The notes under the pieces are model-generated. The model was not told where the DNA came from and did not search any database. It saw nothing but the letters and a program-made list of their open reading frames with translations. A stretch of DNA of 64,000 bases, from positions 13,592,928-13,656,927 of the forward strand of contig CM037867.1 of the NCBI GenBank assembly GCA_021292105.1, written 5' to 3'. The DNA comes from Anadara kagoshimensis. Taxonomy: Eukaryota > Mollusca > Bivalvia > Arcoida > Arcidae. The position numbers and the translations under genes are program-made. Shown here in pieces: positions 30,601 through 42,130 of the stretch; position 1 is the first letter of the stretch, and each line of letters opens with the position of its first letter.

Positions 30601-33600
30601 GGAAATTCATTTTGCCAAACATAAAAGCCAAAAAAAACCCAGTAAACATGATTTTATCATTTTTCTTGTAGTTATAACCCTTTGATTGGAAAACTTAAAC
30701 CAGTTCAGTTTGTAATATGCAAAACTAAGAGGCAAAATATGAATAACAAGAAATTTGCTCGAACAACCGGTTACGCGTTTGTGTGTTGCCAAGTGTCTAT
30801 AGTTTAACTGGAATAATATCTATATGAAAAAAGTTTTGTTTTTTATTTTCTTTTTGGAATATGCTATTGGATGGCGGAGCAAACTTATTATATATATTAT
30901 GTATTTGAAAATGCCTTTATATATGTACCGATGTGATAGCTCAGTTTGTAGAGTTCCGTAGCTGGCATAACGAAATGAATGTGACGGATCTTTTAGATAG
31001 GAACTTAAAATAAACAAGGTTTCATGTCACGGTAGGCGGGACATGGTAAATAACCCTAGTGTATAATAGCATCAGCGCAACGCAGAGGTAAACTTTTTTC
31101 ATCTTCGCTTAAAGCTGGTGACGTCTCGATATAAGACAACTAGTCTTGACTGGGACGTTAAAACCATTATTTAACTCAGCTCTTTACATATGGTTTACAT
31201 CTTTACATATGGGAATGAAAAAGAAAAATTAGGTTCTGAAAATATATCTAGACTGAAAGTTCAACCAAAAAGTCCTCATTATCTACGAGTGGGCATGTTC
31301 ATCTAAATAGTCATCAATGTACAACAAAGTCCATTATATACATAATTGAATGGGGCTACCTGTTCTTAGGATAAAATAAAAACTAAGTTTTAAACAACAA
31401 ACCTGCATAATAACTCCATCCTATTCCAGGTGTACTTGCGGTAATGTCTGTTAACTGTGTATTATGACCTTGGCATTGTAGTGTTTGGTCGTTGTAAAAG
31501 AATGACATACAGTAAGCTCCGTTGAGACAAAACACGCTGCATTCTATAAAAGAACACTGTTGATGTGTCCAATTTGGTGAAATAACTGATACTTTGTCTG
31601 CCCATGTAAAATTAGCAGTCAGTGCGAGGCTTCTTGTCTGGCTAGAGATACATACACTAGTCTGGCTAGCAAAACCTAAACCAAAAGCCATAAATAATTA
31701 CTGAACATTTTAATTTTGCAATAAATGTTATAATTAAAATCATTACCCTAGCTTAATTTTGAAAAATGTATTTTGGTATTTTGATTCTTTGAACATTTTT
31801 TTCAATCCTTTGAAGAAAATTTCGTTTCATAATTTCGCACCAAGCACTACTGATAAGGAAAGTATTCCGAAATGACAGTCTAATATTGCTGGTGGCTGGT
31901 GCCCCGAGTATATCACAAACTCAGTAGGCAATAATTTGGTATTAATGTCAGAAATATACTATAATTGTCTAAATTTCCTGCAAGTTAAAATTTGAAATTT
32001 CTCGAAAATTAAGGTATACTCCCTCATGCAAAGTATGTCCTTAGCTTAACTTGGTAAAATATATTTTGGTCCTTTGAGTAGCTTTTAAACATCTTCAAAA
32101 TTATTTTGGTGTCATAATTTTGGTTCAAGCACTACTGATGGGGAATTGTATTCCGAAATGGCCGTCTAGTGCTGTAAAATTAAAACTGGTATAATATGTA
32201 ATTGTAAACTTATCACTCGTATATTTAATCTAACATGAACCACGTTTTTCTTCATAGGAAACATGAAAAAGCCAACCGTTTTTTAAAACAAACGATACCC
32301 CATAGATGTTCTGTTTTAGTGACGCACTCCCTTGGTCATGTTATTTGTCGCGAAAATGATTGTGACGTAATTATCATTCATAAAAGCATTTATTGTAATG
32401 TAGGTAATCTTAACAGCCGAATTGTTTCAATGGACCTTTTTGCAAATAAATTGTGAAATGCACTTCCGATGAGTTCGCAATGTTTATTTCCTTTTTATTT
32501 ACGTCACATTAGAATTGAAATAATCAACATCTAACAGTGGTATATTGTCGAAAAATACACGGACCGTCATTACTCTGTTCGCCATTGAGTGATATATTCG
32601 TCGCATGTTAACGACCGCCCGTGTATTATTTGACGACACACCACGGGCAAATGTTGATTTTTTTTCGATAAATATTATCTCGACTGAGGTTGGTGTCTAT
32701 GTGGACATATACTGGTATGTTTTTTTATATAATAATTTCAAGACTACATTTTTTTCCGATGTTAAATAGGATTTTTTTTATTACTGCGTAGTACAATTAA
32801 GAAGGTTAACCAAATACATATATGCCGGTCTGTGTTCAAATCGCATTCCTAAAACCAAAACATAAATGTAAGTAACATTTATTATACATGTATCAGGTTA
32901 CGACGTCTCTGTACAATACATTATCCTGACAATATCGTCATCTCACAGATACATGTTCCTTTAATTCAAAGTTTTGATTACAAATGTGGCGGGTGTAGCA
33001 GGATGAACGGGAGACGCTTTCCCTTTCTGAGCACCCCGCCACACTTTCCTGTTGAAAGATCACGTGTTTAACTTTTTTTGCCAGTTCTCAATTTTTTTCT
33101 AAGTTTCCTTGTTGCATTTATTCTCTTTTTGTTTGTTTTGGATTGCGATTTGAACATGAATTGGTGTGTTTGTAATTGATTATGAACATACAATTTTACA
33201 TTATTAGAATCTTATATTCATCATTATGGAATTCTTAATTTATAGAAATTAAAAACGCAAAAAGACAATTACAAATATCACAAATTACAAATGGATAACA
33301 AATATATCAATAATTAGGTAAATAAATTTCTTAAAATTACCAATTATAATAGTGCTGGTAATGAAATATGGGAATTTTTTGAAATTCAAAACATCGTGTC
33401 TTAAAGAACTTTGTTATATGTTATGAAAAATATAAAACAGAGAAATGAAAAAAATGTAAATATTACTTAACCCATCTTAACTATGGAGCACTAGATGACT
33501 GTTTTTGAATAAAATTTCACAAAAGTAATGCTCGTTTCAAAATTGTGGAAATAAGAATATTTTAAAGATGTCCAAATGAGGAAATAGTAGAACAAATTCA

Positions 33601-34091
33601 AAAACAGACATACTACTCCATGACCAAATCAAGATCTCAAAGCAAAAGAAAAAACTTTAAAACCGGCAAATTAAATTAAAACGCAAACATCAAATAGGGT
33701 GTTTCGACTGGGTGTTGTTATCAAATCCAGCTAAACAAAAAAATAAAAACAAAAATTTATTATAGTAAGGTAGAAGTATTATTTAAATCTTGTGTCAATG
33801 CTTCTTAAAACGAAGATAGTATCCTCCAAAATACATGTAGTCTTTAGAAATTCTTAAACAGTATTTTCCCCTTTTTTGAAAAAAATACTCCTTGTTATAT
33901 AATATTCCTATATGTTTGAAATAGGTTATGCGTAAAGCTTTTAATAACATAATTGACATGAAACAAATACAACATGTGCTAGGAAAAAACTCATCAAATT
34001 GTTAACAATCTCTTAAAATGTATTATAAGTACATACCTTGAAAGAAAATTGCGAGCAATATAATCTGAAACGAAAGCATAATGAGATCCAT
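24430..34091 (-). CDS. Lectin A: secreted PAN-like plus C-type lectin protein, 4 exons
   Basis: Minus-strand join of 34091-34037, 31675-31403, 26015-25833 and 24659-24430 (55+273+183+230 = 741 nt, 246 residues plus TAA). All introns are GT-AG and phase 1. Order: signal peptide (residues 1-19), PAN/apple-like domain (about 20-109), CTLD (about 112-246). No membrane segment after the signal, so it should be secreted, as expected of invertebrate immune or mucus lectins. The CTLD keeps the long-form Cys, WIGL, and the CTLD Cys pairs, but the sugar loop reads EPG rather than EPN and the WND position reads MDD, so classical Ca2+/mannose binding is uncertain. It lies tail to tail with the ZIP gene and is a paralogue of lectin B. 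Additional exons between those seen cannot be excluded, but the frame closes without them. Confidence 0.85.
24752..24955. mobile_element. MITE family C, copy 1
   Basis: TTGACGGATCGCCGGCCACG left with CGCCCACTATGTTCCGA; right end is the inverse (CGGAACATTGTGGGCGTGG, CCGACGATACGTCA). Arms about 40 bp. Confidence 0.8.
25119..25457 (+). repeat. tRNA-derived SINE family 1, best-preserved copy
   Basis: GGTAGCTCAGTTGGTAGAG and GGTTCGATCCC boxes, complete body, end GACGTTAAACACCATTACTC followed by (CACT)n tail. Lies in the lectin A intron between CTLD halves. Confidence 0.85.
25833..26015 (-). CDS. Lectin A exon 3: C-type lectin domain, first half
   Basis: Acceptor CATTTTAG, donor CCCAG|GTATGT; phase 1-1, 183 nt. 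Contains ICKRPGYTYVREFNTCFKIF (long-form N-terminal Cys pair), WQDAGDVC and a GGNMIILPNINKYNYFVNLL end. These are the standard first Cys, helix 1 and helix 2 of a CTLD. Confidence 0.87.
26245..26970 (+). repeat. R1 repeat, long copy 1
   Basis: From AAAAACAAACATACTAATCC through the core to TGATAAGCCTAGGCTTGTAA and onward with AGCAGGAAAAGCAGGTATG and GGGGAATCAGTCATA. The extended part is shared with 55226-56110 and 34425-35130. Lies in the lectin A intron. Confidence 0.75.
27010..27305 (-). repeat. R1 repeat copy
   Basis: Reverse orientation from ATGGCCGTCATCACAGTATT to GTATGTTTGTTTTTGATT; less than 100 bp from the long forward copy, forming a large inverted pair. Confidence 0.75.
27306..28019. 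other. Lectin A intron, nothing recognised
   Basis: AT-rich, no open frame of note before the LINE begins. Confidence 0.5.
28063..28599 (+). pseudogene. Reverse transcriptase C-terminal fragment
   Basis: 178 codons open by luck of decay inside the LINE. Motif order is given in the LINE entry. The YxDD catalytic region would lie upstream and is not readable here, so the protein could not work. Confidence 0.75.
29380..29648 (+). repeat. R2 repeat nested in the LINE
   Basis: TTTCCTGCAAGTTAAAATTT, GGTATACTCCCTCATGCAAA, ACGGCCGTCTAGTGCTGTAA. LINE sequence is readable on both sides. Confidence 0.75.
29732..30025 (+). pseudogene. LINE ORF C-terminal tail
   Basis: 97 codons after the zinc-knuckle motif, in the frame shifted by a premature TGA at about 29729. 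Ends EEFEQFWRPFGQLS and stop, a typical LINE protein end before its 3' UTR. Confidence 0.6.
30925..31175 (+). repeat. tRNA-derived SINE family 1, degenerate copy
   Basis: TGATAGCTCAGTTTGTAGAG head without B box; body AACGCAGAGG and end TTGACTGGGACGTTAAAACC. Internal deletion removes part of the head. Confidence 0.65.
31403..31675 (-). CDS. Lectin A exon 2: PAN/apple-like domain
   Basis: Acceptor GGTTTAG, donor GCAG|GTTTGT; phase 1-1, 91 codons. Key features are the first Cys in SVCISS, then CSFIECSVFCLNGAYC, SFFYN and LQCQGH, ending GIGWSYYAG. Cys spacing and the C..F.YN...LQC core are PAN/apple-like; assignment to that family is by pattern only. PAN modules bind proteins or glycans. Compared with lectin B it has one extra Cys (CSFIEC in place of DITLTKC). 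Confidence 0.8.
31740..31900 (+). repeat. R2 repeat, diverged copy
   Basis: TAGCTTAATTTTGAAAAATG, TTTCATAATTTCGCACCAAG, TTCCGAAATGACAGTCTA. Confidence 0.55.
31915..32205 (+). repeat. R2 repeat, full copy
   Basis: TGTCAGAAATATACTATAAT through CCGTCTAGTGCTGTAAAATT; same order as the LINE-nested copy. Confidence 0.75.
32522..32677. mobile_element. MITE-like element E
   Basis: ATCAACATCTAACAGTGGTA left and ACCACGGGCAAATGTTGAT right; arms of about 50 bp including TACACGG/CCGTGTA. Confidence 0.75.
32935..33175 (-). repeat. R1 repeat, diverged copy
   Basis: ACATGTTCCTTTAATTC, GTGGCGGGTGTAGC and AAAGATCACGTGTTTAAC, then TGGTGTGTTTG. Confidence 0.6.
33597..33720 (+). repeat. R1 repeat, diverged fragment
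   Basis: AAAAACAGACATACTACTCC and CTTTAAAACCGGC. Confidence 0.5.
34037..34091 (-). CDS. Lectin A exon 1: start codon and signal peptide
   Basis: ATG at 34091-34089 opens MDLIMLSFQIILLAIFFQ and ends CAAG|GTATGT, phase 1. It has the same length (55 nt) and the same MD..ML...Q...L.IFFQG pattern as the lectin B first exon, which identifies it although it is very short. Confidence 0.85.
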
Positions 34092-34424
34092 TTGGCTATC
34101 TTAACACTTTCATCATATAACTATGGAGTTGTTATGAGATTCATTTTAATCATTTAGCAATCAATAAAACACTATGCTTATAATCAATACTTTCCAATAG
34201 TCCAGATTCTCATGGCTCCAATTATTACAATATTTTCTTTATCAAAGACAGAATTACCTGATGTCTAGTAGTTAAAAAAGGTAAAATTCTAGCATTTTAT
34301 TAATATTTAAAATATCTACATATTCCATTTGATCTATCGTTTTATTACCACAGATAACATCAATGATATTTTATCTAAAACTGGCCGTAAGTCTTATAAG
34401 TCTGTGTAAATCAATAAGTCTATA

Positions 34425-35130
34425 AATGGAAAACAAACTTACTAATCAAAGCAAAGTAAAGAAATGACAAATTGAACCGGAAGTGTAAGTACCTTCTGTT
34501 AAGCTAGCTACATTCGCCACGTATGAAATCAAAACTGAGAGAGAGGAACATGGAACTATTGGACTTCAACTAAATCCAGGGCAATTATGTACACAGCTAC
34601 ATCCTACTTATCAACAACGATAATGTTGAGACCGTCATAAAACATTTTAGGACATTTTAAGCAACTTGCTGTATCGTATAAAGTATCTGTAATAGAAACA
34701 AGCTCTACCTTAGCATATTAATTCTAAAAGTAAGAGAAACAGATTTATTGCTGCATGGGAAAGGCAAGTTTATAATAGGAGAATTGAATTCACAACGTTT
34801 GTCATACAGTTTTAAATGTAGAATTTCGTGGGCCAAATATTTGAGGTAAAAGGCTCAATATGAAGCGGGAATTGACGAACAAATTGTACATTTTATTTCA
34901 AGCTCACTTGAAACATGGACATAAATCCAAATTCAGGATTTTAAAGAGATAGAATGTCATTTATGTATATGTATATGATGTGAACGATTTAGCAACAATC
35001 TTCCCTCAAGATAAAAAAAAAGTGAATAAATTTGCTTTGTACAAATGAAAAAACCCTACAGTAAGCAATGATGCAGTTTGTGGCCGATTGTTTGCTTGAC
35101 AATTATATTACCAAACACAGCAAATATTAG
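34425..35130 (+). repeat. R1 repeat, long copy 2
   Basis: Core GCTAGCTACATTCGCCACGT, then CTTATCAACAACGATAATG, GGAAAGGCAAGTTTATAAT and TTTGTGGCCGATTGTTTGCT, parallel to 55226-56110. Lies just upstream of lectin A exon 1. Confidence 0.65.
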
Positions 35131-35231
35131 AAATGATTGATCTACGACTTTGGATCTTATTGCGTCCAGATAAATATTTAAGTCACATCAACTACAAGGG
35201 CGATTTTTAGGTCATTTCGAACATTCATCCG

Positions 35232-35658
35232 ATTACGGTATACACAGCCCTAATGAGGCCATATTCCAACGATTTAAATCTCTAATTCCTTAAAATAGGG
35301 AATTTTAAGTATATTTAATTTTGAAATTAAGCCCTAAGCATCTTGCTTGATCTGAAATTTAATAATAGTGTATAAATTGCTGTGTTTTATCCCCATGTAA
35401 ACTTCGTTTTTATATCACCCGTGATCATAAACAATGTCTATCTCGTTGATATTTTTCTCACTTGTAGTTTAACTGGCCGTAAGATCTTAACATATCATTA
35501 AATACTATAAAATTTCAAATTAAAAAATAGGCTGTGAGGATTTATTCAAAGTAATTTTATGGTTTTTGGCAGTTTTTCATATTTGAAATGTCCTTTTCTA
35601 GGACAAAGGAGTATAAAATTAAGGAATATGGTCTCGTTAGAGCTGTGCATACCGTAAT
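35232..35658. mobile_element. MITE-like element H
   Basis: ATTACGGTATACACAGCCCT...ATATTCC left and GGAATATGG...AGCTGTGCATACCGTAAT right; arms about 37 bp, total about 430 bp. Confidence 0.7.
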
Positions 35659-36064
35659 TAAGTGGTCCAAATCGTATCTAAATTGCTTTCATGGTTCATA
35701 TGATTTTTAATGCAAAAAACAGAAAACTAGATACGAATAGTAATTACTTTTATTCAGCAAAAAGATGAAACAAAAAGACAAAGCCATTATGTCTAAATTT
35801 TATATAACTTTTTATATATGTTTTCATTATAAATATCCCAGAAATGACCATCTGTGCATAATGAACATTTTCACCATTTTATACATATTTCAGACACATT
35901 CATTCCAGTTCAGTTTTAACCTTATCTAATATAACTTATGAAGAACACATTTTCAGCTTGTAAAGAATTATAAAAACTAACAATGAAAATCAGCTATATT
36001 ATTTAAGTTTTTAGAGAAACTTGCAAACTAAATATGTCTAAACACTTTTTCTGATGACCGTCAT

Positions 36065-36530
36065 TCCAAATTTAAGCTGGCCTCAACTATCTGTAAGAAG
36101 CCTGATTGTTTACAGTTCATGTAGTAACCGGTTGAAAGGTCATGATAAGTCTAGGCTTGCCTCAACTATCTGTAAGAAGCTTGATTGTTTACAGTTCATG
36201 TAGTAACCGATTGTAAGGCCATGACAAGTTTAGGCTTGCCTCAACTATCTGTAAGAAGCCTGATTGTTTACAGTTCATATAGCAATCAAAAACAAACATA
36301 TTAATCCATGTCCGAATCACAATCCAGAAGCAAAGTAAAAACTTTAGAACTGACAAATTAGGTTAGACACGTAAACTTCCACCAAGGAAGTGAGGCCATG
36401 TGCTCCGGAAGGGTAAGCACCCCCTGTTTAGCTAGCTACACCAGTAACCGATTGTAAGGTCATGATAAGTCTAGGCTTGCCTCAACTGTTTGTAAGCAGC
36501 TTGATTGTTTACAGTTCATCAAGTAATCGA
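36065..36530. repeat. Minisatellite of about 82 bp, 4 units, split by R1
   Basis: GCCTCAACTATCTGTAAGAA and TTGTTTACAGTTCATGTAG recur at 36073, 36156, 36238 and 36478; the R1 copy sits between units 3 and 4. Confidence 0.8.
36284..36443 (+). repeat. R1 repeat, truncated copy inserted in a minisatellite
   Basis: CAATCAAAAACAAACATATT to GCTAGCTACACC; on both sides the surrounding 80-bp tandem unit resumes (CAGTTCATATAG / TAACCGATTG), which defines the insertion ends. Confidence 0.75.
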
Positions 36531-36940
36531 TGCCGTCGCTTAAAATCAAAATATGTTTTGGTGAATTTTAATATTACAAAGATATAACGCAACGTCCTGA
36601 TATTTTGAATGAATTAATTATGTACCTATACATCATGTCGACATATACTAAGATGGATTGCATGTAATCAACGGTCTATATTTACATATTCATTGTATAT
36701 AATTATTTTTTATGTTTATTTTCTTATTCACATTCACCACACTTTAACAATATTCTAACACACATATATATAATACAATATAATTTTGCATAATAAATGC
36801 TTTTTATAAGAGAGTCAATATTTATACTTACCGATAAAAGAAGGAATAATATAATGTCTGGGTTTTTTTACAATGGTTTAGTTAAAGTTAGATAGTAAAA
36901 TAGTCCATCAAGGATATTATACAGGTAAATTGAGTACAAT

Positions 36941-37117
36941 AGAACCTGCCTTGGAGGTCGTCTCTATATAAGAAACACATGCATTTAAAGGCCAGTAAAC
37001 TATAATTCAAATCGCTCTTTATTACGATTATTCGAATCTGTATAAAAGGACCAATTGTCAATAAAGGCTTCTTTTACAGGTTCCCCTGGGTGGCAACTAT
37101 AATCTGGTTGGACTGTA
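36941..37117. mobile_element. MITE family B, copy 4 (inverted)
   Basis: AGAACCTGCCTTGGAGG left and TAATCTGGTTGGACTGTA right. Confidence 0.65.
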
Positions 37118-37144
37118 TATCATATAACATTTGATAGCATCTAT

Positions 37145-37310
37145 AGTGTGGCAACTAACATATATGTCCTCGGCTTCTTATACATTCGGTACATATATGT
37201 GGTAAAATCATTACACAGCTCTGAATATAACTAGGGAGGCCAGGTTCATATGGTTAACATAATGGTGAGTGAAAATCTGTCCCCGGTGTTGGTCCAAACA
37301 CTACTATAAA
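37145..37310 (-). pseudogene. Decayed CTLD second-half exon, internally deleted
   Basis: Acceptor TCTTTAG kept; YSS is followed after a deletion of the WIGL segment by VWTNTGDRFS, then another frame reads PYEPGLPSYIQSCVMILP. Stops in every frame. The third EPG-type copy of the cluster. Confidence 0.65.
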
Positions 37311-37499
37311 CTAAAGAGAAAATCAACTTGACCTGATAACAAAATTGGCATGTCGATAATTGTTAAAAGTCATTTATTCATTCAATCTAATTGTTTAGAA
37401 GCAATGGTTTTTAACCACAAAATAAAATATCTTTTTAGGGGAAAATAGTTCTGCCCTCAAAATGAAGTGTCTTTATTATCATTTATAAAATTGTAAAAC

Positions 37500-37575
37500 A
37501 TGGAAGCCTAGGCTTATCAAACCCTTAAAAAAAGTTTTATGACCGTCATCATGGATTAGTATGTTTGTTTTTGAA
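37500..37575 (-). repeat. R1 repeat, internally deleted
   Basis: GAAGCCTAGGCTTATCAAAC joined through GACCGTCATCATGG directly to TTAGTATGTTTGTTTTTG. Confidence 0.6.
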
Positions 37576-38004
37576 TTAGTGAAATTTTGAAAATCAACAA
37601 AAAGCATACACATTCATTCTCAAATTACAGGCTTAAAATGAGTTTTAAAATGGCAAATGAAGTGATCCACGTGAACCTCCACCAGGGGACTGAAGCCAGG
37701 TGCTTTAGAATTTCAATCGCAATCGTTCTTATCATTAAAATTTGTGTACATTTCATGCTGTGTTTAGTACATGTATTATTGTGTATATAAAATGTGCAAA
37801 CCATAAACCAATGCATTCTGATTGTAAATATAATCTAATATTTACACACTGGTTTTGATGTTTAGTCATTGTTTTAGAAGGTGCCATATTCAATCAATGT
37901 ATTAGGATTTGAGTCAGGTTTCATCATTTTGGATTGTGATTAAATGATGACCCATATGCTTGTTTTTTATTTTGCAACATTATGATTACATATTCTCAGT
38001 TTTA

Positions 38005-38095
38005 TATTTACAGCACTAGAGGACCGTTTTGGAATACTATTCGACATCAGTAGTTCTTGGATCAAAATAGTAAAACCAAAATGTTTCAATAAAAA
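38005..38095 (-). repeat. R2 repeat, fragment
   Basis: ACAGCACTAGAGGACCGTTT and GTTCTTGGATCAAAATAGT. Confidence 0.55.
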
Positions 38096-38369
38096 CAAAA
38101 TCTGCCTTTAAGGCAAAGCCTTTTTGTTTAGTGGTTATTTCTTAAATATACTGCACATTTAATAAAACATACTAGCAAAATAAATTAAGCAGAAAACGAG
38201 AAGAGCCCAGTTGTGACACAGAGCAATCTTACTCTGTAACACCTTAGGAATACTTGTATGTAGTAATGTCTGTCGACATTTACGTAAAATATATAAGCCG
38301 AAGAACGACAGGGAACTGAAAATTGCAGAAAAGGGAAGTTAATTCAAGAGAATAATGACCCAGGAGAGT

Positions 38370-38600
38370 GCAAGCCTAGCCTTAACAAGGCCCTTAAAAG
38401 TTTTATCGCCACCATCACAGTGTTATGGATACGTTTTATATCTCTGTGTCCAGGATTGTCCTGGTTATATTTGACGTCCTATAATTTCATGTTCCTTTCA
38501 TCCAATTTTGATTACACACGTGGCATTTGTAGCTAGCTAAACAGGAGGTGCTTACCCGCCTAGAGCATCGAACCTCACTTCACTGAAATAAAAAATGTCA
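38370..38600 (-). repeat. R1 repeat copy
   Basis: GCAAGCCTAGCCTTAACAAG, TCTCTGTGTCCAGGATTGTC, GTAGCTAGCTAAACAGGAGG. Confidence 0.7.
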
Positions 38601-39094
38601 TTTAAAATGTAGTTTTCAAAGAGTACAAATATAAATACTAAATATACAATCATTTAAAATATTAAATGTCTTGAGAAAATTTACTTTCAATCCCAAATTA
38701 AACCAAAGAGCATTAAACTATGGCCGGTGAGTAAAACGTGAGAAATCATTAGCAAATTACCGTATATTGGAAATATTGATTGTAAAGCCATCATCTAGGA
38801 TGAAATGGCAAACAGGTTTTGGTTGGTGTTGATAAAATATTTTACTTTGTTATACAAAACATCAACTGTATTATATAACCTGCAGTTAAATGGAGCACTG
38901 AAAACGGTTGTAAAAAATCTTGCGTATTGAGCATTTTCTTTAATGCGTGTTCAAACGTAAAATATACAATCAATATTACTATTTGTTATTTATAAAGATA
39001 TTATATTTAATTTAATTATTTTTTTTAATTTCACAAACGGTGGTTTAACTCACTTTGGTTAAACTGGTCGACCTTTGACCTGGGCCTTGGTCTT

Positions 39095-39365
39095 CAGTGG
39101 TGTGGCATGATATCTAGTGATGTATTTCAAAACAGTGTATGATAGTCATTCCAATAGTATTTATTAGCATGATGCACCTGTGTCCGAAAGTACTATGGAT
39201 ATACATGTATTTGAAATCCATTAGTGTCATGTTATTTTTTATTCTCTACTTAGATTTCGCACTGTGATTGTAGCTAGTTTAAGAGAATGGTCTTACTATT
39301 ATTTTTTTTACTTTGCTTTATAGTTGAGATTTGGACATATATTGTAATATTTGTTGTTTGAAAAC
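39095..39365 (-). repeat. R1 repeat, old copy
   Basis: GATGCACCTGTGTCCGAAAG, GTAGCTAGTTTAAGAG and TTTACTTTGCTTTATAG. Confidence 0.45.
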
Positions 39366-40064
39366 CTTTTTTGATATCCTTGTTTCACTCTATATCAAGA
39401 ATTTTTGTTCCACTCGGAATGACAGCATTTTTTAACTGTACGTTCAATTTAGTATATCATGGTTTTCAATTTTCCACTAAGAGTCAGTTCAAGGTCTATA
39501 GATTACTTTTTCTACTCGAAGGTATATGTATACTTTACTTTGATGAAATGTATTGATCTTGTAAATGGTTGGTAATTTAATCAATAATAAATAAATGTTG
39601 TTGTGAAATTTATATTAAAAAGGTGGTTAATTGTAAAATAAATATGCCACTTAATATAGTACGGTTTTTTTATTAATGTTTCTACCAAAACAACAATATA
39701 CTAGTAGTGCATATTAAAACGCATACGATATTGATTTCCAAATTTATAAACGTTGTTCTCAGTCATTCATAAACATGATTGTCATAGTAAGTTGCTCTTA
39801 GACAGAAATGCAGGCGTTTGTTTCAAATATTTATTAAAGGGTAATAAATGCATGCAGCATACATGCATGTTCTTATCAAATGCCTAATATTTTAATTGAG
39901 TCAACAAAGTTTTAATCAGCTGTCCAATTATGTTATTGGCTCTACTTCTGTAGAAATTGTCGGTTGTTATATTCATCGTATGTCTTGGATTTACTGGATG
40001 TTGTCAAATACAAATATTTTAGTTGGAATTTTATTTTCTATTTACTGTTGAGGTAGGTGTACGT

Positions 40065-40325
40065 TTAAGGAATTGAGCTGTCGACACAATATCGTTAAAA
40101 AGTATGATGTCTCTTTGTCTAGTATTGACACCTCGTAATCCCATGCTCCTGTCACTCTCATTTGCGATTACAATTACATTACTCCGATTGAATCTAGCTG
40201 AACAAGAGGTGCTTATCCTTCCGGAAAATATTTGGCCTCTCTTCCCTTCTGGAAGTTCGCGAGTTAACATATCAGCTTTAAAATTTCCACTTTGCCTAAT
40301 GAGTTTTATTTGGACATGATTCATA
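40065..40325 (-). repeat. R1 repeat, old copy
   Basis: TGATGTCTCTTTGTCTAGTA, GAGGTGCTTATCCTTCCGGA and TTGGACATGATTCAT. Confidence 0.55.
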
Positions 40326-41284
40326 AACTGTTATCCTTAAATGACTTTACAAATCTATATTTCCCATAGGTTTATATATTATAATCATCATATCATATTT
40401 TGTTGATACAATTGAAATACGCATTGAAGTGTTCCCCGTAGTTGAACGTGAAATCTTTACCTTATGATCTAAAGATGTGCAATTAAAGTTGTTTTCTTGA
40501 AAATCTATTTCCTTTGATTTTTCTTAAATTTTGGGGAAAATATAAAAATTTGTTAAATTCTTTAAGATAAAAAAGTATTTTAGCTGAAAAACACTCAGCT
40601 TTAGCAAAACGGTGTTTAATAATTTTGTGAAGATTTTAAGTAATGTGTATACATACAGTGTATGTTTGTTTTTTATCTAAACTAAAAACAGTTATTATTT
40701 AACAGAAACATGTTTTCTCCATTTTTCAAAAATAATTTCTATAATTTCCATTTACTTTGCACACTTAAATTGTTATTTAAATGATTTTATATCGATAAAC
40801 TATATGAACATTTCGTTTTTTAAATCATAAATTCTTGCGATTTTCCTTTTTTCTCTTCCACTGTTTAAAAACCCTGTCAAGTCATCATAATTTCCGTTTC
40901 CTCCTTTCACTGTCGAATACTCTGTTAAGCCTTCATAATTGTTTTTCCATCTAACAGTTTCTTATTTATTTTAAAACGTAGTGATATTTGGTAGATGATT
41001 ATGTATACAATTATCATTTTTTCGTATCTTGTCATTCCCTAACACTGATAAGCTGTATTATTTTTGTTCTTTCAAACTCACGATTTCAACACTTTTGTTG
41101 AATGTATTTATGAGTTTTTTGAACAAAAACAATTTGACAAGAGTTATTCCTCTTTAGATTTGGACTAACGTCAAAATCTATTTGACATGAAACAGAAAAC
41201 GATTTTACTTCTACATACACCTTGAGTTCTTTCCCCTTTATCATTACCTGAAGCTAGCTAATTACAAATGAATTGTTGAGCAGA

Positions 41285-41520
41285 GTTAACCTAACAGGTT
41301 TATGGTCGCCATCACAATATATAGTCTCTTTTTCAAAAATATACACTGGATATATTTCATATCCAATAGTCCTTTTTTACATTCGACTTCAATTTGGATG
41401 TAGCTAAACAGGATGTGCTTGTCCCCCAGAGCACCCAGTCTCAATTACCTGATTGATTTTTTACGAGTTTAATTTAGTTTGTCAGTTTCATAGTTTTTAC
41501 TTCGTTTTGATAGTCCTAAT
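41285..41520 (-). repeat. R1 repeat, old copy
   Basis: ATGGTCGCCATCACAATAT, GGATGTGCTTGTCCCCCAGA, TTTGTCAGTTTCATAGTTTT. Confidence 0.5.
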
Positions 41521-41689
41521 AATACCCGCACTTTTTTATCATAACGAATCAAACACAAATATATCGGTTCATTTTCAAATAAAAACAGACACCGTGGCAT
41601 CTTATAAATCTGACAACGTTTTGAATATACAATAAAGTTTGTTTAACAACTTACTGTTAATCAAATGAAATGGATTACTCACTTCACTA

Positions 41690-41775
41690 ATAGAAATTCA
41701 CACGTTGAACGTAATTTGCCTGTTTGAGAGTTTTTACTTTGTTTTTATTGTGATTGGTATCTTTGTTCTGATTAC
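41690..41775 (-). repeat. R1 repeat, old terminal fragment
   Basis: AGAAATTCACACGTTGAACG then GTTTTTACTTTGTTTTTATT. Confidence 0.4.
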
Positions 41776-41837
41776 TAGAAACCCTTTAGTATACATAATA
41801 GTATTCAAGAGTTGAGTTGAGCAGTATTGTGACCGAT

Positions 41838-41882
41838 AATAATAATAATAATAATAATAATAGAATGATGATAATAATAATA
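41838..41882. repeat. (TAA)n microsatellite
   Basis: ATAATAATAATAATAATAAT run with one interruption. Confidence 0.85.
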
Positions 41883-42054
41883 GTTTTCATTCTGTCCGTA
41901 TAATTAATTGTTAGGTAAAGTTTATCTAACCTAATTTCTTTTTAGATATATTTTATTACAAACAACAGCTTCCTTGCAATTCTTTTTTTTCTGCACAAAA
42001 CACATAGTTCAGTAAAAATACAATGTAAGTCAAATTAAATAGATGACTACAACA

Positions 42055-42130
42055 TCCCTTCATTTATATACATCAAATCCTTTCATTTATATACATAAAA
42101 TCCTATCCTTTAATTTATATACATATATTC
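42055..42130. repeat. Short tandem repeat of about 24 bp, 3 units
   Basis: CATTTATATACATCAAATCC and two following variants. Confidence 0.7.

Larger units (their letters stand above)
32678..34036. other. Lectin A intron 1, mostly unassigned
   Basis: Apart from two diverged R1 copies nothing is recognised. No duplicate of the signal exon was found here, unlike lectin B. Confidence 0.5.
38600..42054. other. Intergenic region of old repeats
   Basis: Three or four very diverged reverse R1 copies and a TAA run; open frames of 60-97 codons lie on these repeats and show no family motif. Confidence 0.5.

Noticed and set aside
32235..32456. 73-codon ATG open frame with His/Cys
   Set aside because: No family motif, no splice context and no relative elsewhere in the window.
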